A DNA stretch of 64,000 bases from Hsuehochloa calcarea. Taxonomy: Eukaryota > Streptophyta > Magnoliopsida > Poales > Poaceae. The notes under the pieces were generated by a model, which was given only the letters and a program-made list of their open reading frames with translations, was not told the DNA's origin and made no database searches. The DNA is taken from contig CM070609.1 in NCBI GenBank assembly GCA_036346395.1, positions 49,548,777 through 49,612,776 of the forward strand, in the 5' to 3' direction. A program made the translations under genes and the position numbers. Positions 33,546-45,657 of this stretch are shown here, in pieces. Numbering within the stretch: position 1 is the stretch's first letter; the number at the start of each line of letters is the position of its first letter.

Positions 33546-33951
33546 ACATGATATTCGATCGGAAAAAAATTGTTAGATTGCGTCGTGCGAGTTCCAATCC
33601 GTCGAGTCATTCTTTCAGCGAGCAACATTTCTTCCCGACATCGGAACCAAAACGTAAGAAAAAGATTTATGTGTGGAAACCAAATCGGAATCGAACCCGA
33701 CACCAAGTCTGAAGCGAAGTGCGCGTAGCCACGTACAACCGACGTCAAATCTGAAGCAAAGTTCGAGTCACGTAATCCCGAAAAGCAGAAGTGGTTGGCC
33801 AGTACGTCCGCCCAAAACCGATCCATTCGTGACAGCCAAATAGTAAAATCCATCCAAAAGTTCTACGCGCACACAGAAGTGCACCAAGCAAGTCATAATT
33901 TATTGCTAGGTACACATAGAATTGTGCTAGCAAATTTAAGATTTCTTCCGC

Positions 33952-34850
33952 ATGATAACTTTAAAGTATGATATTCCGCTGCTGGATCGAGACACGATGT
34001 TTTCTCTTTGGCAAGTCAAGATATGAGCTATTGTTGCACAACTCGATTTCGATGACGCTTTATTGGGGGATCGACAAGATGCCCACTGCTTAGTCCCTTG
34101 AGGAGAAGCAAAGAAAGATCGTAAGACCTTATCTCAGATTCATGTTCATCTATCAAATAATATTCTATATGAGATTTTCAAGGAAAAGATCACCGCCGCA
34201 TTATGGTTGAAACTGGAGCAGATTCGCATAACCAAAGATCTGACTAGTAAGATGCATTTGAAGCAGAAGCTTTATTCGCACAAGATGACAGACGGCGGGT
34301 CATTATAGAACCATCTGACAGCGTTCAAAGAAGAAGTCTCAGATCACGAGTCTAGGGAGCTAAAATATGATGATGAAGATTAGGGTCATATTTTTTGTTA
34401 TGCTTGCTACTTAGTTCATACTCTATATTCAGATATACTATTCTATATACCGAGATACTCTTAAATTTAATGAAGTCTATGGAGCACTACATGCAAAGGA
34501 CAAGATAACACTCATGGTTTTAAACGAACTTTTAAATTCGCATGTAGAAAATCTGGTTGTCCGTGGAAGATAACAGGAGAGGAGTTCAAATGGCGATTCA
34601 AGAGGTAAAAGCTCGAGCATAAATTACAATGACAGATCAAAATCCAGAGGTAGGTACAAGTCATGCAAGTATTACAAGAAATATGTAAATAACATATCCG
34701 AGTGCTGGTGGGTAAAGAAAAAGGAGAAAAATAATAACAATTTCAAGAATGGTCAACAAGAGGATGAAGCTAAAGCCACCATTGTTACATTGTTACTAAG
34801 CAAGATTCTGATGGAGATGTTCTCGTTGTCTTTCTCGGTAATTATAAAAC
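33952..34850 (+). pseudogene. gag: Tork-like gag relic
   Basis: ATG 33952 opens MITLKYDIPLLDRDTMFSLW, with a TGA soon after at the KI* position. The same gag continues in shifted frames: NNILYEIFKEKITAALWLKL, TSKMHLKQKLYSHKM and NHLTAFKEEVSDHES. A basic linker (DRSKSRGRYKSCKYYKK) precedes a knuckle in which only some Cys remain, so RNA binding would be impaired. Order and motifs match the copia gag. Confidence 0.75.
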
Positions 34851-34854
34851 CGAT

Positions 34855-36350
34855 GATGAGTGGATTCTTGATACAACATACTCTTTCCACATGAGTCCGA
34901 ACCGAGATTGGTTCGTGAATTATGAAGCTACGCCAAGTGGTTTTGTGTTGATAGGTGATAATTTACCATGCAAGGTTTGAGATATTGGTTCTATCAAGAT
35001 CAAGATATTTAATGGCACAATCAAAACTTTGTTGGATGCTCAACATATTCCTAGTTTGAAGAGAAATCTTATCTCGTTGAGTACCCTTGATGCTAATGGG
35101 TAGAAGATCTTAAAAGGCTATCTTGTTATGATGAAAGGTGATATAAAACTGTCAACTTATATCATCTACAAGGTACTACAATTTCAAGTAATGTTATTGT
35201 TGCCTCAAATAAATCATCTGATTCTGATGCTACTAACCTTTGGCATATGTGCCTGGAGCATATGAGTGAAATTGACATGACAGAGTTATGAAAAAGAGGA
35301 CTCCATGATGGTCAAAGCATCGACAAGTTGAAGTTTGGTGAACACTTTATCTTCGGCAAGCAAAAGAGGATGAAATTTAACACAACAATTCACTCTACAA
35401 AATGTATATTAGATTATGTTCACTTTGGTTTGCGGGGAGAACCTGTGTTCTATCCCTTGGAGGTGGTAGCTACATGCTGACCATCCTTAATGATTATTCA
35501 AGAAGAGTTTGGCCGTATTTTTGAAGTACAAATCGGATGTGTTCAAGACATTAAAGGAGTGGAAGATTATGATTGAAAAGAAAACAGACAAGTATGTTAA
35601 GAAGCTACGTACTGATAATGGCTTGGAGTTCTATTCAGGAGAATTTGAAACTTTATGCAGATCAGTGGACATTGTGAGATATTACACTGTCCCTAGTTCT
35701 CCTCAGTAAAATGGTATTACCGAATGCATGTACAGAACCATTATGGAGAAGATATGTTGCATGTTATCTAACTCCGGTTTATCTAGGGGTTATATGGCTA
35801 AAGTTGTGTCCACTGGTTGTTATTTGATTAATCGGTCACCCAACCTGAAAATTGATAATAAGACTCCAATTGAGGCACGGTCGGATTCTCTAGCAGATTA
35901 TTCAAATTTGAGAATAATTACGTGTCCTGCTTATGCTAATGTTAACAACGGTAAATTATAGCCTAGAGGCACTAAGTGCATTTTCATATGTTATAAACCT
36001 GGTGTGAAATGATATAAATTATAGGATCCTGAAACTAGAAAGGTAGTTTTTAACAGAATTATTACTTTTGATGAATGTGCTATGTTGTATGATAACCCAT
36101 CTATTAGTATTCTTGTTGAGAAGTCATAGAAATCAAGTGTGCAGATGGAGCATGTTATTGATTCAGGACCTACACCAAAAGTCAAAAAGGAAAAGATACA
36201 AGATATTGCTGTTGTCTTTCAACCACCACAACATTCCATTGTAGCCGATAGATCGAAAAGAAATATTCAAGCTCACAAGAGATTGATTGTAGAATGTGAT
36301 ATTGTTACTTATGCTTTGAATGTGGTAAAAGAAATCGAAGGATCTGCAGA
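34855..36350 (+). pseudogene. pol: Tork-like protease and integrase relic
   Basis: Protease: WILDTTYSFHMSPNRDWF at 34861-34914, where the active triad reads D-T-T. GAG-pre-integrase follows, with WHMCLEHMSEIDM near 35241. The integrase core shows LTILNDYSRRVWPYF (35479-35523) and KLRTDNGLEFYSGEF (35602-35646), both expected Asp positions, then a stop at the SPQ*NG site where the third acidic region (ITECMYRTIMEK) begins. The C-terminal half runs to about 36350 with further stops. Confidence 0.78.
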
Positions 36351-36389
36351 ACCATCCACTTATCCTGAAGTATCTCTTTGGGTGATTTA

Positions 36390-36614
36390 GAGAGATGGAT
36401 AGCGGTCATGCATGGTGAGATGCAATCTCTTGAGAAGAATGACACTTGGGAGCTGGTCAAATTGCCAATTGATAAGAAAGCTATTTGCTGCAAATGGATC
36501 TTCACAAAGAAAGAAGATATTTCACCAACCGAAGAAGTTAGGTACAAGGCAAGACTCGTTGCTAAAGGATATAACAAAATTACAGTCATTGATTTCACAT
36601 TTGTCTTTTCCCCA
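36390..36614 (+). pseudogene. pol: Tork-like RT, N-terminal part
   Basis: Starts in MHGEMQSLEKNDTWELVKLP and continues CKWIFTKKED...YKARLVAKGY, ending at DFTFVFSP near 36614 where antisense gypsy sequence begins. The remainder of RT is at 62729. Roughly a dozen bases or more of the original gene are missing at the junction, so the break is not a clean insertion. Confidence 0.8.
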
Positions 36615-37161
36615 CCTCCTCTAGGAGTTTGTCGATCACTAGTTGTTTGTGGAACTCTTCTCCGACTAGGATTGTGGTCGGGAAATTGACCAGATCTGTT
36701 GTCTTGTCGTTCTCCACAAGGAGATTCATCTGAGTGACTGACATTAAATGGAGTTGTCTCAGTATGACTACCAGGATTGTGTTGTTGAGTTCGCTCGAGC
36801 TTGACCATCGTGTCCCGAAGTCTTTGTGCGATCTCTTTAGTAAAGAGGCCCTAGCCAGGCATTTGTCCAAGCTCCTGAGTTCATTGATTTGTTGAATTTC
36901 TTGAGCTTCATCTGGCTGGTATTGGATACGACCAGGTAAGGACCTCTGGTAGCAATTCTTCTTCTCCGAATGGTTTTAGGATCGTTGACATCTGAGTCAG
37001 CTAGAGCGTGCCACAGTGGAGAGCTATCATTTCTAGGATTTCGGCTATGCTCATGAATGTGGAGATCTTGGTCATCATTGAAGGCATTCTTGCCATCACT
37101 ACGAGAGTCCGAAGTGAGTGTACGATAGGAAGCAACCCGATCCCTGACTTTTGGAGAAAGA
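36615..37161 (-). pseudogene. gag: Gypsy gag, second piece
   Basis: Minus-strand reading from 37161: KVRDRVASYRTLTSDSRSDG, then NPRNDSSPLWHALADSDVND and RRRRIATRGPYLV, and after a frameshift SHSDESPCGERQDNRSG. The highly charged, Arg-rich linker is typical of gypsy gag between its N-terminal region and the retrotransposon-gag fold. It is the continuation of 61770-61159. Confidence 0.6.
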
Positions 37162-39347
37162 TGTAACACCCTGGCTATTCAGAAGCCAAAATGTTACCTA
37201 AAGGTTCTAACTTGTAATCAACCAACGGAAGAATTCAAACATAACTCATAAGAGGAAAGAAAGAAATCAAACTTTCATAAAGTAATGGCAATAATAAAGA
37301 TTGAATCCAAATGATTAAAACAATGAAGTGATCAAGGACCACAAACAGTACTAAACAACCATGGCATCGGGAGAATTATCAACTACAACAACATTACTTA
37401 TTACAGTTCAATATTCTACGAATGATAGATATAATCAAATCTTATAAATAAAACTGAAGGAAGGTGAAAAGAGTGAATAGTGTGGGTGTGACTACTCCCG
37501 CCCAGCGTCAACCTCAGTGATCACCTAAAATAAACAACAAAGCAAGAATGAGTCAAAACTCAGCAAGTACTATCACAATTGAACATACAAGGTTATGAAC
37601 CAGCCAATCTCAATACGAATTATGAACAATTCTCGGAACACATACATGAATGAATGGAATGAAAGAATGCATTGAAGGAATGGACTGCTCAACAGCTTAT
37701 ACCGGTATAACGAGTGATACATCCATCGTTGTTCACATAAGCCCGTACTTAACAAAGTTCGGGGACCCAAATACCGTATGAAGAACGTTTCATACGTGTC
37801 CAAGATTGCCCACATTGGAGTGGTGGGACTTACATGCCCATACTGGAATTGATGGGTCTTTTGATTTTCCACTCCCGTGGTCACAATGAAAACATGGCAT
37901 GAATAGAATGGATGACACGAAATAAACTTGAATCACATACAAATGAAAAAATAATACTCAGCGTAGGAATATGTCTAGCAAGCCTAGCATTATATCCACA
38001 ATCAATCATCCACATTCATTAACATCAAACAAAATACTTGCCTTTCGCGCTGTGACGTGATCGGAGGCAACGAACGTGCGCCTCTACTCACCACCTCACC
38101 GCCTACACAAACATAAATTCAGAATAAGGATAACAAGCGTTGTCATAGCTACAGGAGGCCTACATTAACCCTTTGGCTATTCAACGTAATCAATGGAGTT
38201 ACAACTAGTATTACACTATTCAGACTCCTGCCCATCCTACTAGACAGCGGTATTAGAAAAATCATAATTAATTATTTGGAACTTGAAACGATATAAAACT
38301 AATTCCCATTTAAACTTAACGTGAAAAAATATGAAATTCTAGTTGACGGGGTTCTTTGATTCGGCCAAAACAGTTGGCTAAACTGTAGTTGAAAACAACT
38401 GACAGATATCTGTCCAGAATACAGAACAGCAGTAAAGAAAATGATGTAACTTTCATTCTAATAATCCAATGGAGGTTATCTTTATCAACTTGAAAATATT
38501 ATTTAAAGGGCTACAATAACTTAGCTGGGTGGAAGTTCTGAATCGGACTCTAACTAGATCAAAACCGAGGAATAAACCGACAGTCCCCAGATCTCAGACA
38601 GACAGAACAGTGCCCGGTTAAAAATTCATATCTCCTAAACCGTAAGGCGGAATCTCGTGATCTTGGTGCCAAAAGAAAGCTAACGACCTCAGGAACATAA
38701 GTCTAGGAGGGGAGAACCTCCAGATCGGCCTCTAACAGGTCGATACTGGACGCACAAAAGATTGGATCTGTTCTGGAAATCAAAAGACAGCAATTCGATT
38801 TCGTTCTACTGCACAATTTCGCATCCAAACAGCACTAGACAGCGAGTTGGATCCTTCGTTACCCTTGAAGACCCGCTGGACGACGAAGATCACCCTCCCG
38901 AAGAACTTCCCCTTTCTCCTTCTTTCTCCTCTTCTTTGGTCGGCCACGAAAGCGGCACATGGAGAATCGGCGGGAGGGGCGTCTTCGGGGAGAACCCTGG
39001 GGTAGTGCCGGGGATCACCGGGGGCCAACACCAAGGGGAGGAGGCGGCACCAAGGATAGGGGAGGCGCTGGTTTGGGGGTGAGGGGTGGCGGCTCTAGTG
39101 GGAAAGAAGTGGGGAGGGAGAGGGGAGATGGGGGGCGGCTAGGTTAGAGGGGGGGGGGGCATGGGCCTTGGGCCTAGGCACCTCCCCTCCCTCCTTGGCC
39201 CATCCTTGGCCAGCCATAGGCCGGCCAGGGTTACCCCAGCCTGGGCCGGGGGCCCAGGATTCAAATAAAAATTCCCAAAACCCTGAATTTTTAAATAGTT
39301 CTTACTTCCGAACAAAATCTTCTCTAAACGAAAATCGGGATATTACA
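37162..39347 (-). repeat. 3' LTR of LARD-like element
   Basis: Uninterrupted copy. It contains the intact empty version of the site later used by the SIRE-like copia (CTAGTGGGAAAGAAGTGGGG, 39095-39114). GC-rich sequence at 38870-39250 forms meaningless frames. Differences from the partner LTR cluster at CAG/CTG words, for example 38397-38445. Confidence 0.88.
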
Positions 39348-39362
39348 CTCTACCCCCCTTAA
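39348..39362 (-). promoter_or_regulatory. Polypurine tract of LARD-like element
   Basis: Minus strand TTAAGGGGGGTAGAG directly precedes the 3' LTR. Confidence 0.75.
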
Positions 39363-42300
39363 CGGAATTCGACCCCGAATTCTAACCGTCGAAACGAATT
39401 CAAGAACAGAATACCTCAGAATTGGAAACAACAGATTAACACGTGGAATCAAGCAAATAGGTGCAGTGCTTGCGCGCATGCGAGACTTCAATTTCCAGGT
39501 GGACTCACTCTCGGACTGATGAGACCACAACAAAAGGACGTACTACTACGATTGACCTAATACTCAACCCGACAATTGCAGGTACGTTCATCAGAAAAGA
39601 ATCGAAGGTAAGATCCTACTCGATGGTCAACGCCTTTAACGACATCCCAAGCTTGGAATTGCTCAGTTACTCACTTAACATCCGAGCACACCAAACGATG
39701 CGTACCTCGCATATGTACCCGAGACGGACAAAACCATATGCCAACTTCTTAATTTCTGCCACTTTCAGAAACAAAGAGAATCCAACTGGAAATAGAGAGC
39801 CCTCATCGTATCTACGCAATGCTAACTCTTCACCACAAGGTTAAATCCCAAATTTGACAATTCAACACGAACACATTTTTTTCTTCTAAATAGCCAGTTT
39901 ACGAATAAACACCACGACAGCCAACGGCAGGATCACTTGAATGCCAAACCAAATACTTGCAATTTGTCTGAATTGGAAAGAATCAACATGCCAACACAGC
40001 CCCCAATTCAAATTGCAGAAAACACCGGTCAACGACACAAAACTCAAACGAGAATCAAGAAAACGCATCATTATCCGTTGAAACATCCTTTTCCTCAGTT
40101 TCTCTCTTCTAGGAATAAAATTTCTCTCGAACCTTGAAATTCTAATTCATCACATACCACTTGAGCTTTAACCTCTGGGTTAAACATCCTCAAATTATGT
40201 TCAAACTAAAGTACATCATCCACACCATTGTGGAGAGGCTAAATTGAATCCATCGAATACTCTAAATAACTCATTCTACTAACCAAAATCGATTTGATAG
40301 AAGGCGTTCAAGGCACCATAGAATAGGTCCCACACATTCACATTACCTCCAATTTCCAAGAACAATAACTCAGAATTCGTAGCACGCACGTTCATATATT
40401 ACATTAGAAGGGTTCTATCAATTATCATTCCACTGCTCAGAAAACTCTATTATTCCACTCTCTTTACACACAATCATTGAGTGACCAAAGGTATAGCATA
40501 AAAATGCAAAGCCCAGATTTAACCTCCAAGACTTCTACAACAAATTGCAATTATAACGGATAGGAAAATCAACGGATTGAATCTCCAACATTCCCACAAT
40601 TCTAACATACTCACTTATTGACATCCTCAGAAATTACCCACATAATCTCGCAATATTATCCAATTGCGTTACTCTTTAAAAATTAATCAAGGTTTCCATA
40701 CCTTCGACAATCCCCAACCTTTTAACATGGATTGAAGTTCTGGAATTTCTCTATACCATAGGTTCTACTCAGTCATAATACTATTCAGACTTCTTCGAAG
40801 CCAAACATTCCATGTATATCAATTTCCCTCCAAGAGGTACAGATCAAAACCAATTCATCTTCTACTACTCCTCCAATAGTCTGGTAGCAAAATCTCACCA
40901 CTACCACTACCACTACTAAACCACTACCACTACTAAACAGTTGCCAATTTACACTTTGCAAAACTTGGCAAAAGAAAAATTGTTGATTCCTTCTCAAAAG
41001 AAAACAGTGAACAAGGACACATTTCATCACATAGGAAAATATTGCTCTTCACTGCGAGCACGAAACCAAAAGAAATAATCTGGTAACGAGGATCTTGGAA
41101 AACAAAAGTTGAATTCAGAGTTGAGAGCACACATCCCTCAAAAGGGAATAGCAAATAACAGCCGATAAGAAAAATAGCATTACGATTGAAACTCGACATC
41201 TCTTGAGTGGAAAGAGCAGAAAATTTAGGCATGATTCAAACAACCACATGTTACAAAACTTGATTCAAATTATCAAATACTTCTATTGTACTCTTTTCTT
41301 TAACACAGCAATTGGTCCTTGAACTAACAACACTTGCCACGACGAACAAGGTAAGTTCTTTAGTCCAACCCATAGAACTACCAAAGAACCAATAAAAATT
41401 TTCGACACGCAAAATTTGCTCGGAACAGTTCATCTACTCAGGAACATGAGATCCAAATGATCACAGCCACAAAACTCGAAACATTTTCAGTTACAGGATT
41501 TCACAGAAAGCAAACGGATTAATTTCCTCTTGAAGAAATCGACGAAAATTTTCTTTGATTGTAACCTCACTTTGCGAACTCAAACCAAAGAGCATTTAAA
41601 ACCAAATCGCACAAAACTATTAAGAAGTAATAGGACATTCCCAAACACTATTTTATTTAAAATAATTTTAGCTACCATAATATTCATGAGCTCCCAAAAT
41701 ATCACGAAAACTAAACTTGAAGTATTCTCATTTAAGCGATATCGCCCGTGGCGATCAATTTACTACAAGTATTAACATCAATCTCACAACAACAATTAGA
41801 AAACACCTTGAAAGACTCATGCGCAAAGAATGGGTCGAATCTTTCTCAAAAGAAGAGGCTAATGGAAATGATTTTCACTAACTAAAAAAATCATTTACCA
41901 CTCGCAATGAGCACATGACCAAGGGGAAAACCAATTAAACACTGAACTCAAAGGACATAAGTGGAGTCTGCAGTTGAAAGTATAGGCCTCACAAGAAGAG
42001 AATATCAGACCTTAACAAATAAGTATAAACGAGTATTCAAACCAAAGTATTCGCCTCACTTAAGAACCATTATACTTTACAACATATCGCTTTACTTGAC
42101 AAACTTCGTTTACCCCATAAAGCTTGAACCCCCAAAAGATCATGAACACAAAATTTAAAATTTGATCATTTTAGAAATATCATGAAAGACAATCAAATTT
42201 CTTTCTCTATAAAAGAATCAACATTACCTTCACATAATACCACAAAACTTTACAAAGGGGTTTCAACACTTTTCTTTTTCAAAGGGAGGTTCTAAACTCC

Positions 42301-43701
42301 AACACTCCAACTACTCCAAAAGAAATGAGCAGAGTCAAATTTTCTTCAATGAACTTTGTGAAAGAAAATTTTCATTCTCCAAAATGTCAAATGGGTGACC
42401 AAGTCGCCTTTATCAACAAGAAAGACAGGACTATCATAAAGAGAACGATCTTGTCAAAAATAACGTTTACAAGTAGTAAAGAGAGTTCAGCAATCAGAAA
42501 GACAAGAACTATTTTGAAAAACAATTAGGGACCAACAGAAACCTGTAGCCCGTAATTTTGTTTGAGTACAACCTCCGACTTAATCACAACAAAGCACCAC
42601 AAACGGGTTTTAACACTTTTCTTCAAAAAGATATGCATTAGACTTCAACAAGCGAAATGATCCAAAAGAAATACATAGAGCCAATACTTTCTCATGTTAA
42701 CGAACTTACAACAGAAAACTCTCATTATTCAAACTATCGAACGAGTAAAGGAGTCGCTCCTTTCCAATAAGAACGAAGGAACAACCATGGAAATTTCAAT
42801 ATTGCCAATTGATGAAGATCACCAGTAGTAAAAGCAACTCAACAGTCGAAAAACAATAATGGTTTCAGAGAACCATTAAAGGCCTATTGAAACTCATCTA
42901 CCACGAATCATGAACCCAAGAGAAATTCATCAACCACCACCGGACAAGAATTTGTCAAATTCAGAAATCAAGGAAGAGAACGACTTCCTAAAGTAATCCA
43001 AAAGAAATATACAAGGTCAATGCACACTTAATAAAGAACTTGCAAAAGAAACCTTCCAATGCCCGAAATTCCAAGCGAACAAATGAGTTAATTTTTTTCC
43101 AACAGGGGTAAAGAAGAACTTCCGTGAAAAGATAAATCTTGCAATTTAACTATGCTCACGTAGAGCAGAAATATCACAATAATCGAAAGAACAATAATTG
43201 TTTCAAGGAACGATCAGAGACTCACTGGAGCTTGCTCACTTCATTATAACCCCCCTTTAAAAAAAATTCATGAACTGCAAGAAACTACAACCAAGAAACC
43301 AGATACAAGCTCGAGAAAGACAACAAATTCATCAACGAGCTTATGCTCAACACAGAACTTATGGAAGAGGGCTAAGAACTTCTCTAATTTCATACCACGA
43401 ACAGTGGTGTAGCCTGGCAAAACCCAGAACCACAACCACGAACTCAACTGCTCAATGTCCGCTACCAATACACATAACTAATGTAATCAATTATGAATAT
43501 ATAGGATCATCACATGACAATCATAAATAATTCATAGATGTAGGATATCACAGATTAACAACAACATAGCACAAAATAATTTAACAACGGCTCATTAATC
43601 GAGTCACATCAATGGAAATACGGAAGCAATGAACTACCCATCCCCTCCTACTGTGCACAGTGTGTCATTTTAATACTTTGCTTACCACGGACCTAAAGCC
43701 C
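39363..43701 (-). other. LARD interior, non-coding
   Basis: 4.3 kb of A-rich plus-strand (T-rich in element sense) sequence. The longest frames are under 130 codons, lack recognised motifs and occur on both strands. A short CCACTA triplet repeat lies at 40896-40935. No gag, pol or env trace was seen, which is the defining property of LARD elements. Confidence 0.75.
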
Positions 43702-43713
43702 GCTCTGATACCA
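43702..43713 (-). promoter_or_regulatory. Primer-binding site of LARD-like element
   Basis: Minus strand TGGTATCAGAGC, two bases from the 5' LTR. Confidence 0.85.
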
Positions 43714-43715
43714 AC

Positions 43716-45657
43716 TGTAACACCCTGGCTATTCAGAAGCCAAAATGTTACCTCAAGGTTCTAACTTGTAATCAACCAGCAGAAGAATTCAAACATAACT
43801 CATAAGAGCAAATAAAAAAAATCAAACTTTCATAAAGTAATGACAGTAATAAAGATTGAATCTAAACGATTAAAACAATGAAGTGATCAAGGACCACAAA
43901 CAGTACTAAACAACCATGGCATCGGGAGAATTATCAACTACAACAATATTACTTATTACAGTTCAACATTCTACGAATGACAGATATAATCAAATCTTAT
44001 AAATAAAACTGAAGGAAGGTGAAAAGAGTGAATAGTGTGGGTGTGACTACTCCCGCCCAGCGTCAACCTCAATGATCATCTAAAATAAACAACAAAGCAA
44101 GAATGAGTCAAAACTCAGCAAGTACTATACACAATTGAACATACAAGGTTATGAACTAGCCAATCTCAATACGAATTATGAACAATTCTCGGAACACATA
44201 CATGAATGAATGGAATGAAAGAATGCATTGAAGGAATGGACCGCTCAACAGCATATACCGGTATAACGAGTGATACACCCGTCGGTGTTCACTTAAGCCC
44301 GTACTTAACAAAGTTCGGGGACCCAAATACCGTATGAAGAATGTTTCATACGGGTATCCAAGATTGCCTACATTGGAGTGGTGGGACTTACATGCCCATA
44401 CTGGAATTGATGGGTCTTTTGATTTTTCACTCCCGTGGTCCAATGAAAACATGGCATGAATAGAATGGATGACACGAAATGAACTTGAATCACATACAAA
44501 TGAAGAATAATACTCAGCTTATGAATATGTCTAGCAAGGCTAGCATTATATCCATGATCAATCATCCACATTCATTAAAATCAAACAAAGTACTTGCCTT
44601 CCGCGCAGTGACATGATCAGAGGCAACGAACGTGCGCCTCCACTCACCACCTCACCGCCTACACAAACATAAATTCAGAATAAGGATAACAAGGATGGTC
44701 ATAGCTACAGGAGGCCTACATTAACCCTTCGGTTATTCAACGTAATCAACGGAGCTACAACTAGTATTACACTATTCAGACTCCTGCCCATCCTACTGGA
44801 CAGCGGTATTAGAAAAATCATAATTAATTATATCGAACTCGAAAAGACATGAAACTAGTGCCCATTCAAACTTAACGTGAAAAACTATGAAACTGTAGTT
44901 GACGGGGTTCTTTGATTCGGCCAAAACAGTTGGCTAAACTGCAGTTGAAAACAAGCGGCGACATCGTCGAATACTGAGCAGTGAGAAAGAAAATTATGTA
45001 ACTCTCATTATACTGATCCAATGGAGGTGATCTTTATCAACTTGGAAATATTATTTAAAGGGATACAATAACCTAGTTTGGTGGAAGTTCTGAATCTGAC
45101 TCTAACTAGATCAAAACCGAGAAACAAACCGGCGGTCCCGGATCTCGCATGCATGCGAGCAGTAGCGGTTAAAAATTCATATCTCCTAAACCGTAAGGCG
45201 GAATCTCGTGATCTCAGTGCGAAAATAAAGCTAACGACCTCAGGAACAAAAAAACTATGAGGGGAGAACCTCCAGATCGGCCTCTAACAGGTCGATACTG
45301 GATGCGCAACAGATTGGATCTGTTCTGGAAATCAAAAGACATCAATTCGATTTCGTTCTACTGCACAATTTTGCATCCAAACAGCAGTAGACAACGAGTT
45401 GGATCCTTCATTACCCTTGAAGACCCGCTGGACGACGAAGATCACCCTCCCGAACAAATTCCCCTTTCTCCTTCTTTCTCCTCTTCTTTGGCCGGCCACG
45501 AAAGCGGCACCTGGAGAATCGACGGGAGGGGCGTCTTCGGGGAGAACCATGGGGGCAGCGCCGGGGATCACCGGGGGCCAACACCAAGGGGAGGAGGCGG
45601 CACCAAGGACAGGGGAGGTGCTGGTTTGGGGGTGAGGGGTGGCGGCTCTAGGGGAAA
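43716..45657 (-). repeat. 5' LTR of LARD-like element, left part
   Basis: TGTAACACCCTGG (plus text) to GGGGAAA at the copia insertion. It aligns along its whole length with 37162-39105. The copia target duplication GGAAA is at 45653-45657. Confidence 0.88.

Noticed and set aside
38762..39147. Gly/Arg-rich frames in a GC-rich segment
   Set aside because: They are part of the LARD LTR and are duplicated with frame differences at 45257-45715.
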